A stretch of 9,790 nucleotides of DNA. It comes from Robiginitomaculum sp. GTDB lineage: Bacteria > Pseudomonadota > Alphaproteobacteria > Caulobacterales > Maricaulaceae. Below, piece after piece: positions 1-6,028 of the stretch. The notes under the pieces were generated by a model. That model did no database searches, had not been told where the DNA came from, and saw only the letters and a program-made list of their open reading frames with translations. Location of the stretch: positions 1-9,790 of the forward strand of contig JALWUB010000006.1 in NCBI GenBank assembly GCA_026993275.1. Reading direction: 5' to 3'. Position 1 is the first letter of the stretch. Each line of letters starts with the position of its first letter. The position numbers and the translations under genes were made by a program.

Positions 1-1
1 G

Positions 2-157
2 CTGGCCGAAAAGATCGTGCCGCATATCGAGATCTATTCCCAGCACCGCCGCGGCTCGCCCCGCCCCCTGCCGAAAATCGTGCCCGCCGAAGTGCGCGGC
101 GAAGTCACCGCCATTGGCGCCGCGGCGATGACGTTCAAGACCTTCTTTTTTGGCTGA
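2..157 (+). CDS. C-terminal end of a possible ROK-family protein (partial, 5' end outside window)
   Basis: An open frame runs from base 2 to the TGA at 155-157, giving 51 residues with the GC-rich codon use of the other genes here. The tail reads PLPKIVPAEVRGEVTAIGAA followed by a hydrophobic FKTFFFG end. The pattern of a proline-rich strand, then a short 'AE-x-RG-x-VTAIGAA' helix at the extreme C-terminus, resembles the last helix of ROK-family sugar kinases and repressors, where a GAIGAA-type segment closes the second domain. No catalytic or DNA-binding part is visible, so kinase and repressor cannot be told apart. The coding call is secure; the family is a guess from the tail only. A weak stem-loop follows at 175-205. 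Confidence 0.5.
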   Translation: MAEKIVPHIEIYSQHRRGSPRPLPKIVPAEVRGEVTAIGAAAMTFKTFFFG

Positions 158-174
158 ATCCCCGTTTTTGAAAA

Positions 175-205
175 GCCGCTTTCCCGTTTTCCAAGGGATA
201 GCGGC
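175..205. terminator. Stem-loop after the first gene, possible terminator
   Basis: GCCGCTTTCCC (175-185) pairs with GGGATAGCGGC (195-205) with one mismatch and a 9-base loop, 17 bases after the stop codon of the upstream gene. There is no T-run on the plus strand after it. On the minus strand the stem is followed by CTTTTCAAAAACG, so it looks more like a terminator in that direction, although no minus-strand gene reads into it. Function is inferred only. Confidence 0.35.
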
Positions 206-400
206 GCCCTTCCCTGGAACAGCGGTACTGTTTGAGACTCTGCAAAGGGCTTTCAGGGGGTGTCTGGGGCGCGCACAGGGGTTTGCCTTGCGGCCCTGAG
301 GGTCTGCAAAGCCTTGTTCTGCCTTGATTCACAATCTCATTCGCGTGCGCCGAACTCTTTTCGAGAGTCCCACACAGACTGATTATCCGCCCCGGCGCCC

Positions 401-431
401 TTGCGGGGATAGCCTGACTTTATCCCCGCAA
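401..431. repeat. Perfect 11-bp inverted repeat (stem-loop)
   Basis: TTGCGGGGATA (401-411) and TATCCCCGCAA (421-431) are exact reverse complements around a 9-base loop. No T-run follows on either strand, so it is not a typical intrinsic terminator. It could be a dispersed palindromic repeat, a protein-binding site or a scar of a mobile element; the sequence alone does not decide. Confidence 0.6.
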
Positions 432-581
432 TTCATGGCTTCCTATGGCCCGAAATGGCTTATTGCTGGTCAGGACTGGCGCTTTTGTGTCCAAAACTGG
501 CCTGCACATGGCCTGGCCCATGGCCCGCTTCTCACAAAAAACAGGACATGCAGGCCATCACCCAAGCCATGCGGCGGGACT

Positions 582-604
582 CCCTCTCCCCGGTGGGGAG
601 AGGG
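582..604. repeat. CCCTCTCCCC / GGGGAGAGGG palindrome, dispersed-repeat type
   Basis: CCCTCTCCCC (582-591) and GGGGAGAGGG (595-604) are perfect 10-bp arms around a GGT loop, followed by TGAGGGTGCCCGGG. Sequences of the form CTCCCTCTCCCC...GGGGAGAGGGTGAGGG recur as intergenic repeats in many proteobacterial genomes. I therefore call this a member of such a repeat class. A second copy is not present in the window, so dispersal here is inferred from general knowledge. Confidence 0.6.
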
Positions 605-747
605 TGAGGGTGCCCGGGCTTGCAAGATTTGCTCGGTCCGGGGTTTCATTTTCAGCTTTAGGTGTGAGTTCTTCATCACGTTGTTCATTCGATCCACCTC
701 TGAGACGCTGAAGTTTGCAACGACTGACGCTTATCAAGGAGGACCGA

Positions 748-1085
748 ATGAACATGCACAAGAATGCCCGGCTCACACCGAAAGCTCGAGAGCTGTTGAT
801 TGCGCGGCTGGAGCGCGGGGAACACCCGGGCGACGTGGCCTGTGCCATGTCCATACCCGACCCTGCACGCCAAAAACCAATGGAAAGGCAGAGCGCTTCA
901 TCCAGTCTTCTCTGCGCGAATGGGCCCACGGGCGCGCCTATCAAACCTCAGAGCAGCGAAAGGCCGAACTGCCCCGCTGGCTGCATCATTACAATTGGCA
1001 CCGCCCGCACGCCGGCATACAACGAAAACCACCCATCAGCCGATCAGGGCTGGATCTGAACACCCTCATGAGACTCCACAGCTAG
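748..1085 (+). pseudogene. IS481-family transposase remnant with internal deletion
   Basis: A strong ribosome-binding site AAGGAGG (736-742) precedes ATG 748. The frame opens with MNMHKNARLTPKARELL and continues through GEHPGDVACAMS, the N-terminal helix-turn-helix start of IS481-type transposases. Near 847-855 the match jumps to a different frame: from 852 the frame ending at TAG 1083-1085 reads HTRPCTPKTNGKAERFIQ, then LPRWLHHYNWHRPHAGI and KPPISR. That is the C-terminal end of the same family, including the last acidic residue (E of KAERF) of the DDE triad. The two parts hold about 35 and 77 residues. IS481 transposases usually run somewhat above 300 residues, so roughly 200 are missing, including both catalytic aspartates. 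The two parts are out of frame, so no active enzyme can be made. I could not find terminal inverted repeats or a target-site duplication. Confidence 0.9.
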
Positions 1086-1179
1086 CCAGTGCCATCCGCA
1101 TGTGCAGCCCTGCCCGCAGACAAGGGCGGGGGCATGGCGGTTTGCCTGCCAAAAAATGCACACCTTACAGAAACGTCAC

Positions 1180-1209
1180 TTGCAATGCCTGATATCGTTA
1201 CGTTATCAC
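1180..1209 (+). promoter_or_regulatory. Candidate promoter of the TonB-dependent receptor gene
   Basis: TTGCAA (1180-1185) and TATCAC (1204-1209) are spaced by 18 bases and each matches four of six sigma-70 consensus positions. They lie about 60 bases upstream of the receptor start codon. The 19-bp dyad at 1190-1208 covers the spacer and most of the -10, the usual place for a repressor operator. The boxes are weak, so the call depends on position and on the dyad. Confidence 0.35.
1190..1208. promoter_or_regulatory. 19-bp near-perfect dyad, candidate operator (Zur-like?)
   Basis: TGATATCGTTACGTTATCA has a central T and nine base pairs around it, of which eight are complementary; only the T/T pair in TGATA-T-CGT and ACG-T-TATCA breaks symmetry. 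It overlaps the candidate promoter of a ZnuD-like receptor. Fur-superfamily regulators bind A/T-flanked dyads of about this size, and Zur sites of proteobacteria are built around GTTAT...ATAAC-like half-sites, so zinc control by Zur is a reasonable guess. The match to a Zur consensus is only partial, because the centre is CGTTACG rather than AT-rich. Another repressor is possible. Confidence 0.4.
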
Positions 1210-1256
1210 ATTCAAGCCGTGATCTGGCGGCATGCCTTCCCCAACCGCGCCCTACG

Positions 1257-1261
1257 AGGAG
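1257..1261 (+). promoter_or_regulatory. Ribosome-binding site deciding the receptor start
   Basis: AGGAG (1257-1261) lies eight bases before ATG 1270. The same frame is open upstream to about 1102, but only the 1270 start gives a proper signal peptide at the N-terminus. Confidence 0.8.
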
Positions 1262-1269
1262 ACCTGTCC

Positions 1270-3300
1270 ATGGCTGTATCCCCTGCACCATCTGCGAGAA
1301 AGACAGCATTGAACACTGTGGCGGCGCTGGCCCTGGGCGTTTGCGCGCTGGCTGGCCGTGCTGCGGCGCAAGGCGCTGATGACAGCCAGAGCGAGGACCA
1401 GCCGATCCAGGAAGAGACGGTGGTGGTGACCGCCTCGGCGGTGGGCGCGCGCGCCGATGAGCTGTTGCAGGGCGTGACGGTGATGGGTGAAACGGATCTG
1501 GCCGAAAATGCCGCTGCGGGCCTTGGCGATGCCCTCGACGCCATGCCGGGCATTTCCACCACCGCCTTTGGCCCCGCCGCCAGCCGCCCGGTCATTCGCG
1601 GCCTGGGCGGCGACCGGGTGCGCATGCTGATCAACGGCATCGACATTCTCGATGCCTCGACCGCCAGCCCCGACCATGCGGTCAATGCCGAGCCGCTGGA
1701 GGCAACGCGCATCGAGGTGGTGCGCGGCCCTGCCGCCATCGTCTATGGCGGCAATGCCATTGGCGGTGTTGTCAATGTCATTGACGGGCGCATTCCGGAG
1801 GCCCCTCTGGACAAGCCGCTGGAAGGCCGCGCCGTCACGGGCCTCTCCTCGGTTGACAATGGCGATGTGGAAGCCGGGCGGGTGCGCGCCGGAACAGGGC
1901 ATTTCGTGCTCAATGCCGAGGCGGTGCATCGCCATGGCGGCCTCGAGCACATTCCCGGCTTTGCCCTGACCCCGGCGTTGCAAGCGCTGGAGGGGCCGGG
2001 GCCGCGCAAGGTCCTGCCCAATTCGGACCTGACCTTCAAAAGCCGCGCCATTGGCGGCTCGTTTGTCGGCGGCTGGGGCTTTGCCGGGGCCTCGGTCAAG
2101 CGCTCCACCGCCAATTACGGCCTGCCCCAGGAAGAGACCGCGCGCATCGACATGGCCCAGACGCGCATTGATGCGCGCAGCCAGATTGCCTTGCCCTTCG
2201 CGGTGCTGGACCAGCTCAGCATCAATTTCGGCACCTCGGACTATCGCCATTTCGAGCTCGAAGATGGTGCCATTGGCACCCGTTTTGACAAGCAGGGCTG
2301 GGAGCTGCGCACCCGGGTGCGCCAGGCGGACCTGGGGGGCTGGACCGGATCATTCGGCATGGACGCCATGCACCAGACATTTTCGGCTCTTGGCGATGAA
2401 TCGTTTCTGCCGCTGACCCGGACTCGCAATTATGGCGGTTTTGTCGCCGAGCGGCGCGATTTTGGCGGCTGGGGCCTGGAAGGCGGCTTTCGCGCCGAGA
2501 CCCGGCAATTGAGCACAGCCGCTTATAATAAACGCAAGTTTACCGCGCTGAGCCAGTCCGCCGGCGTATTTGTGCGCCCGGGCAGCAAAGTGTTCCTGTC
2601 CGCCTCGCTGGCGCACACCCAGCGGGCGCCCACCGATATCGAGCTGTTTTCCGATGGCCCGCACCTGTCGGAAAGCGCCTTCGAGCGCGGCAATCCCGGT
2701 CTGAAAAAGGAAAGCGCCCTGTCACTGGAGGCGATTGCCCGCCTGCATGGCGGCGGCTGGGACAGCCATATCAACCTCTACCACACCCATTTTTCCGATT
2801 TCATCTTCCTCAACCCCACAGGCCAGATCGTCGATGGCTTGCCGGAATTTGTCTATCTGCAGAGCAATGCCAACTTCAGCGGCGCCGAACTGAGCGCCAG
2901 CCATGATCTGTGGGACAATGGCCGCATCGCCCTGCGCGGCGACGGGTCGCTGGAATATGTGCGCGCCAAGACCCCGCAATTTGGCAATCTGCCGCGCATT
3001 CCGCCGCTCGAGGCCAGCGGCGGGCTGAACCTCGAGACCGGGCGCGTGGACATGCGTGCAGAACTGGTGTGGACGGACAAGCAGACCAAAACCGCCGCCT
3101 TCGAGACCCGCACCAAGGGCTCGACGGTGATCAATCTGAGCACCACGGTGCGGCCGCTGGCCGGTCGTGACGGCGTCCGCCTGGTGTTCAAGGCGAACAA
3201 TCTGACCAATGCCACCCACCGCACCCATGCCTCCTTTCTCAAGGACCGGGTGCCGGCGGCGGGGCGCAATTTCAGCGCCCGGCTGATCGTGGATTTCTGA
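1270..3300 (+). CDS. TonB-dependent outer-membrane receptor, ZnuD-like (probable zinc or other metal uptake)
   Basis: The 676-residue protein begins with a signal peptide (KTALNTVAALALGVCALAG, probable cleavage after AAA33) and a TonB-box-like EETVVVTAS. The plug domain (about 55-170) contains SRPVIRGLGGDRVRMLING, ASPDHAVNAEPLEATRIEVV and RGPAAIVYGGNAIGGVVNVI. The rest is a beta-barrel that ends in a C-terminal phenylalanine (LIVDF). Its closest known type is ZnuD, the zinc receptor of Neisseria: shared features from memory include SPDHA in the plug, YGLP, SDYRH-x-ELEDG, FETRT and the final ASFL-x-DR/T-P-x-x-GR-x-F. Asp135-His136, an acidic cluster (Glu329/Glu331) and His465 lie where ZnuD has its discrete zinc ligands. 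The histidine/aspartate-rich extracellular loop of neisserial ZnuD is absent, which partly explains the shorter length. A dyad overlaps the promoter. Zinc is the likeliest substrate, but another metal or a metal chelate cannot be excluded. Confidence 0.85.
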   Translation: MAVSPAPSARKTALNTVAALALGVCALAGRAAAQGADDSQSEDQPIQEETVVVTASAVGARADELLQGVTVMGETDLAENAAAGLGDALDAMPGISTTAFGPAASRPVIRGLGGDRVRMLINGIDILDASTASPDHAVNAEPLEATRIEVVRGPAAIVYGGNAIGGVVNVIDGRIPEAPLDKPLEGRAVTGLSSVDNGDVEAGRVRAGTGHFVLNAEAVHRHGGLEHIPGFALTPALQALEGPGPRKVLPNSDLTFKSRAIGGSFVGGWGFAGASVKRSTANYGLPQEETARIDMAQTRIDARSQIALPFAVLDQLSINFGTSDYRHFELEDGAIGTRFDKQGWELRTRVRQADLGGWTGSFGMDAMHQTFSALGDESFLPLTRTRNYGGFVAERRDFGGWGLEGGFRAETRQLSTAAYNKRKFTALSQSAGVFVRPGSKVFLSASLAHTQRAPTDIELFSDGPHLSESAFERGNPGLKKESALSLEAIARLHGGGWDSHINLYHTHFSDFIFLNPTGQIVDGLPEFVYLQSNANFSGAELSASHDLWDNGRIALRGDGSLEYVRAKTPQFGNLPRIPPLEASGGLNLETGRVDMRAELVWTDKQTKTAAFETRTKGSTVINLSTTVRPLAGRDGVRLVFKANNLTNATHRTHASFLKDRVPAAGRNFSARLIVDF

Positions 3301-3320
3301 GCCCGTCCGCTGCCCCCACA

Positions 3321-3390
3321 CAGGTGCGACAATAGCGCGCGCGGCAACCTGTCCTCTCTCAACCACAGGCCAGGTGCGCTAATAAGGCGC
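3321..3390. repeat. Two 20-bp imperfect direct repeats 50 bp apart, upstream of ompW
   Basis: CAGGTGCGACAATAGCGCGC (3321-3340) and CAGGTGCGCTAATAAGGCGC (3371-3390) agree at 16 of 20 positions, with CAGGTGCG, AATA and the final GCGC identical. They start exactly 50 bases apart, about five helical turns, between the receptor and ompW. This looks like paired binding sites for one regulator of the downstream gene, but no known consensus is recognised. A local duplication is the alternative. Confidence 0.45.
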
Positions 3391-3402
3391 CAACAGAGTG
3401 AA

Positions 3403-3425
3403 CCGGCCGGGGCCGTCCCGGCTGG
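3403..3425 (+). terminator. GC-rich hairpin between the receptor and ompW genes, possible terminator or leader structure
   Basis: CCGGCCGGG (3403-3411) pairs with CCCGGCTGG (3417-3425) over nine positions, one a G-T wobble, around a five-base loop. CTGTTTAG follows, which is only a weak T-tract. It sits 103 bases after the receptor stop and just before the ompW ribosome-binding site, so it could end receptor transcripts or act in the ompW leader. Confidence 0.45.
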
Positions 3426-3448
3426 CTGTTTAGATGAGGGGATGAGCG

Positions 3449-4090
3449 ATGAAACTTTCAAGAATCGCTGCGGCAGCACTGGCCGCAACCTTTTTGAGCA
3501 CCGGCGTGGCGCTGGCCGCAGACCAGGGCCCATGGCAGGTGCGTTTTCGCGCTGTCGCGGTTGATCCGCACGACAGCGCCAAAATCACGCCCATTGGCGG
3601 CAACACCCACCACTCCACGTCACTGATCCCGGAAATGGACATTTCCTATTTCTTCAATGACAACATTTCCACTGAACTGGTGCTGGGCGTGTCCAACCAC
3701 AGCGGCAAGGCCATCAACACGGCGCTGGGCACGGTCGATCTGGGCGATGTCTGGCTGCTGCCGCCAACCCTGACGCTGCAATATCACTTTGCCCCCGATG
3801 CCGTGATCAACCCCTATCTGGGCGCCGGCGTGAACTACACCATCTTCTTCAGCGAAGACCTGCCCGCGGGCTCGCCGCTGCTCAGCATCGATCATGGCGA
3901 CAGCTTCGGCCCGGCGCTGCAGGCCGGTGTGGACATCAAGCTCAACGACCCGTGGTTCCTGAACCTGGATGTCAAGAAGGTGTTCATGAACACCAAGGCG
4001 ACCATGGATGCCGGGGCGCTGGGCATCGTCAAGGCCAGTGTCGATCTGGACCCGTGGCTGTTTGGCGTCGGTTTCGGCCGCCGCTTCTGA
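3449..4090 (+). CDS. ompW: OmpW-family outer-membrane protein
   Basis: The 213-residue product is of normal OmpW length. A signal peptide (residues 1 to about 23, KLSRIAAAALAATFLSTGVA, ending ALA-A) is followed by PWQVRFRAVAVDP, the first strand motif of the family. Further family landmarks are IPEMDISYFFNDNISTELV (60-78), LPPTLTLQYHF (104-114), NPYLGAGVNYTIFF (121-134), the FGPALQAGVDIKLNDPWFLN segment (153-172), VKKVFMNTKA, and a C-terminal DPWLFGVGFGRRF ending in the Phe required for barrel assembly. OmpW proteins form eight-stranded barrels with a narrow hydrophobic channel and are thought to pass small hydrophobic molecules. GAGGGG (3436-3441) lies seven bases before the ATG. Direct repeats at 3321-3390 may regulate it. 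A perfect hairpin at 4117-4143 follows. Confidence 0.92.
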   Translation: MKLSRIAAAALAATFLSTGVALAADQGPWQVRFRAVAVDPHDSAKITPIGGNTHHSTSLIPEMDISYFFNDNISTELVLGVSNHSGKAINTALGTVDLGDVWLLPPTLTLQYHFAPDAVINPYLGAGVNYTIFFSEDLPAGSPLLSIDHGDSFGPALQAGVDIKLNDPWFLNLDVKKVFMNTKATMDAGALGIVKASVDLDPWLFGVGFGRRF

Positions 4091-4116
4091 GCCAGAGCCT
4101 TGCATGCAGACATCTG

Positions 4117-4143
4117 GACCGGCCTGCGCGAAGCAGGCCGGTC
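4117..4143 (+). terminator. Strong hairpin after ompW, probable terminator
   Basis: GACCGGCCTGC (4117-4127) and GCAGGCCGGTC (4133-4143) are exact complements around a GCGAA loop, 26 bases after the ompW stop. An outer pair, CATGCAG (4103-4109) with CTGCATG (4147-4153), extends the structure. The following bases are TAACTGC, so there is no real T-tract; it may stop transcription or protect the 3' end. Confidence 0.6.
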
Positions 4144-4225
4144 TAACTGCATGTTCGCAGTTGGCAGGGCGGGCCCGATCCGTTAAGACCCCCGCTGAAC
4201 AGCCACAGTTGCACAGGGAAACACC

Positions 4226-5026
4226 ATGGCGGAGACCAGCACCGGAACCGTAGAGACCACCGGCAACATGCTTTTTTACAAACAGCCTGAGCCCCTGAAT
4301 CCAGAGGTGCATGGCAAGCTTGGCGTGACCGCCGACCGCGAGCACCCCTTCCTGTTTGCCAAGGACACCCAGCTGGTGCCGATCACGGTTTCCGAATTCG
4401 TGCTTGCGGCCCTGAGCTATCCCATCGTCTTTGCCGGGACCGAGCGCACCCCGGCCGTGGTCATGGGCCTGCAACAGAACCACAACGCCTTTGTCGACGC
4501 CGAAGGCAAAATGCCGGACGGCATCTATCTGCCCGGCTTCATCCGCCGCTATCCGTTCATTCCCGCGACCAATAACGGCGATGCGCAAAACCTGATGGTG
4601 TGCATCGACCGTGCCGCGCCGTTCATCAGCGAAAACCCGGAAGAGCCGTTTTTCGTCGATGGCAAGCCGTCGGATTTTACCAACCGCGCCATCGAGTTTA
4701 TCCAGGCCTATGAAGCCGAGGCTCAGGGCACACGCAATTTCATCAAGGTGATGGAAGAACTGGACCTGTTTGACACCCAGGACGCCACCATTCCGCAAAC
4801 CAGCGAAGACGGCAAAACCGTGACGCAACAGAAGATTGGCGAATTCGTCGGCCTGTCCGCCGCCAAGCTTAACCTGCTGCCCGCCGAAAAGCTGGCGGAA
4901 TTGCGCGACAATGGCGGCCTGCAGGCGATTTATGCGCAGTTCATGTCCCAGGCCAACTGGCCGCGCCTGGTTGCCCAGGAAATGAAGAATCCCGCCCCCG
5001 GTGCCGCCACAGCCGGGCAGGCCTGA
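4226..5026 (+). CDS. SapC-family protein
   Basis: The 266-residue protein matches the SapC family along its whole length: MLFYKQPEPLNPEVHGKL near the N-terminus, VPITVSEFVLAALSYPIVFA (51-70), the GLQQNHNAFVDAEGKMPDGI block (81-100), YLPGFIRRYPFI (101-112), MVCIDRAAP (124-132), and a helical C-terminal half with TRNFIKVMEELDLF and LRDNGGLQAIYAQFMSQANW. The name comes from an S-layer-linked gene of Campylobacter; the biochemical function is not known. In alphaproteobacteria and relatives such genes often sit near TonB-dependent receptors, and sometimes flavin-dependent tryptophan halogenases. Here a receptor and OmpW lie upstream but no halogenase is in view. AGGGAA (4215-4220) is five bases before ATG 4226; a second in-frame ATG at 4268 has no ribosome-binding site, so the 14 residues before MLFY are kept. 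There is no signal peptide, so it is probably cytoplasmic. Confidence 0.88.
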   Translation: MAETSTGTVETTGNMLFYKQPEPLNPEVHGKLGVTADREHPFLFAKDTQLVPITVSEFVLAALSYPIVFAGTERTPAVVMGLQQNHNAFVDAEGKMPDGIYLPGFIRRYPFIPATNNGDAQNLMVCIDRAAPFISENPEEPFFVDGKPSDFTNRAIEFIQAYEAEAQGTRNFIKVMEELDLFDTQDATIPQTSEDGKTVTQQKIGEFVGLSAAKLNLLPAEKLAELRDNGGLQAIYAQFMSQANWPRLVAQEMKNPAPGAATAGQA

Positions 5027-5056
5027 GGCCGGGCAAAGGCCGAAGACAATCCCTTT

Positions 5057-5158
5057 CGTGTCACCCCGGAAATGTCATGAGACATTATCCGGGGGCCATG
5101 GCGGCGTGCTGCTGCCCGATGGGTCCCGGACAAAACTTCGTTTTTCCGGGATGACACG
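5057..5158. repeat. Two-hairpin palindromic repeat unit between convergent sapC and ubiG
   Basis: The outer arms CGTGTCACCCCGGAAA (5057-5072) and TTTCCGGGATGACACG (5143-5158) are complementary at 15 of 16 positions. Inside are two hairpins: CCCCGGAAATGTC (5064-5076) with GACATTATCCGGGG (5081-5094, one bulged A, four-base loop), and TCCCGGACAAAAC (5124-5136) with GTTTTTCCGGGA (5140-5151, one bulged C, TTC loop). The GTCATCCCGGA...TCCGGGATGAC pattern is a very common intergenic repeat in alphaproteobacteria. Lying between converging genes, it may also act as a two-way terminator. Confidence 0.75.
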
Positions 5159-5176
5159 GGAGTACCGGAATGGAAC

Positions 5177-5214
5177 CCGGTTTTTTCGCAAACGCCTTAA
5201 ACCGGTTTTTTCGC
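5177..5214. repeat. 13-bp direct repeat across the ubiG stop codon
   Basis: CCGGTTTTTTCGC occurs at 5177-5189 and again at 5202-5214, 25 bases apart. The right copy encodes the final residues of UbiG (VAKKPV read on the minus strand) and the left copy lies just past its stop codon. It looks like a small duplication of the gene's 3' end. Confidence 0.6.
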
Positions 5215-5964
5215 CACCATCATGTAATTGACGGAAGTGTCGCGGCTGAGCCGCCACTGGCCGCCAAGCGGGTTGTAGCTGACCCCCACCGGCGCCTCGA
5301 CCCGCAGGCCCGCCTCCTGCAAGGGATCGCGGATTTCATCGGGCCGCACCAGCTTGTCATACTCATGGGTGCCGCGCGGCAGCCAGCGCAACACCCGTTC
5401 GGCCATGGAGATCGCCAGCAGCCGCGCCTTGGGGGTGCGGTTGATGGTGGCGACGATCATCAGCCCGCCGGGGCGCAGCAATTGCGCGCAAGCGCGCAGA
5501 AACTGCGCCGGATCGGCGGTGTGCTCGATCACCTCCATGTTCAGGATCACATCATAGCGGCCCGCCTCCTGCGGCAGCAGGTTTTCCGCCGCGCCATGGC
5601 GATAGTCTATGGCCAGGCCCTGCTCCTGCGCATGCACGCTGGCGGTCTTGATGTTGGCGGCAGACGCATCCACGGCCGTCACCGCCGCGCCCAGCCGGGC
5701 CATGGGCTCGCTCAAAAGACCGCCGCCACAGCCAATGTCCAAGAGCGTCAGTCCCTCAAAGGGGCGCCGCGCCGTCTCGTCCAGGTCAAAATGCCCGCCC
5801 ACCGTGTCGCGGATGAAGCGCAGCCGCAGCGGGTTGAACTGGTGCAGCGGGCGGAACTTGCCATGCGGGTCCCACCATTGCGCCGCCAGGGCACTGAACT
5901 TGGCCACTTCGTCTGCATCAATGCTGGTGGCGGCGGGGGCGGATGAGGATGACGTCTGAGCCAT
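5197..5964 (-). CDS. ubiG: Ubiquinone biosynthesis O-methyltransferase UbiG
   Basis: UbiG transfers methyl groups from S-adenosylmethionine in both O-methylation steps of ubiquinone synthesis (2-polyprenyl-6-hydroxyphenol and 3-demethylubiquinol). The 255-residue protein has the UbiG-specific N-terminal block [20 protein letters not shown] followed by NPLRLRFI, then methyltransferase motif [15 protein letters not shown] (74-87), the acidic end of the second strand in VTAVDAS (Asp99), [11 protein letters not shown] (142-152), [15 protein letters not shown], and the family signature [14 protein letters not shown] (198-211). The length is normal, slightly above the usual 240-250 because of a Ser/Ala-rich N-terminus. 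On the minus strand AAAAAGG lies eight bases before ATG. It is divergent from lysC with 64 bases between the two start codons, where no clear promoter boxes are seen. It converges on sapC across a palindromic repeat. Confidence 0.96.
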   Translation of the reverse strand: MAQTSSSSAPAATSIDADEVAKFSALAAQWWDPHGKFRPLHQFNPLRLRFIRDTVGGHFDLDETARRPFEGLTLLDIGCGGGLLSEPMARLGAAVTAVDASAANIKTASVHAQEQGLAIDYRHGAAENLLPQEAGRYDVILNMEVIEHTADPAQFLRACAQLLRPGGLMIVATINRTPKARLLAISMAERVLRWLPRGTHEYDKLVRPDEIRDPLQEAGLRVEAPVGVSYNPLGGQWRLSRDTSVNYMMVAKKPV

Positions 5965-6028
5965 GGACTGGACCTTTTTCGCAAGGCCTTCTACCTACAC
6001 CCCCAGGGCGCGGAGCAACAGGGTGCAG

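Larger units (their letters stand above)
158..747. other. Long stretch with no convincing gene
   Basis: About 590 bases lie between the first gene and the transposase remnant. Open frames exist on both strands, but their proteins are low in hydrophobic core, rich in P, R, S and G, and match no family I know, so I treat them as chance frames. The stretch holds a stem-loop at 175-205, a perfect 11-bp inverted repeat at 401-431, a TGGCCTGCA/TGCAGGCCA pair (498-506 and 549-557), and a CCCTCTCCCC palindrome at 582-604. The pattern fits an accumulation of repeats and decayed mobile DNA, but no recognisable insertion-sequence end was found. Confidence 0.6.

Noticed and set aside
324..850. A long plus-strand frame that runs from 324 into the transposase C-terminus
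   Set aside because: Only the part after about 852 resembles a protein family. The upstream part is a chance open frame with no start signal, and the true N-terminus of the transposase lies in another frame at 748.
502..1107. CTGCACATG (502-510) and CATGTGCAG (1099-1107) as terminal inverted repeats of the insertion sequence
   Set aside because: Nine matching bases over this distance are expected by chance. The left copy would be about 240 bases from the transposase start, and there is no flanking target duplication.
1107..1133. GCCC-rich inverted pair as a terminator after the transposase remnant
   Set aside because: The arms have a mismatch and a bulge, and no T-run follows on the plus strand.
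1102..1269. An N-terminal extension of the TonB receptor by 56 residues
   Set aside because: It would bury the signal peptide. The candidate promoter and the AGGAG site lie within this stretch, just before ATG 1270.
3620..4828. A 402-residue minus-strand open frame spanning ompW and sapC
   Set aside because: It crosses two well-supported plus-strand genes and their intergenic hairpin and has no recognisable domain, so it is a shadow frame.
5170..5946. A 258-residue plus-strand open frame opposite ubiG
   Set aside because: It is rich in H, R, Q and G and ends in a run of glycines opposite the Ala-rich UbiG N-terminus. UbiG itself is unambiguous.
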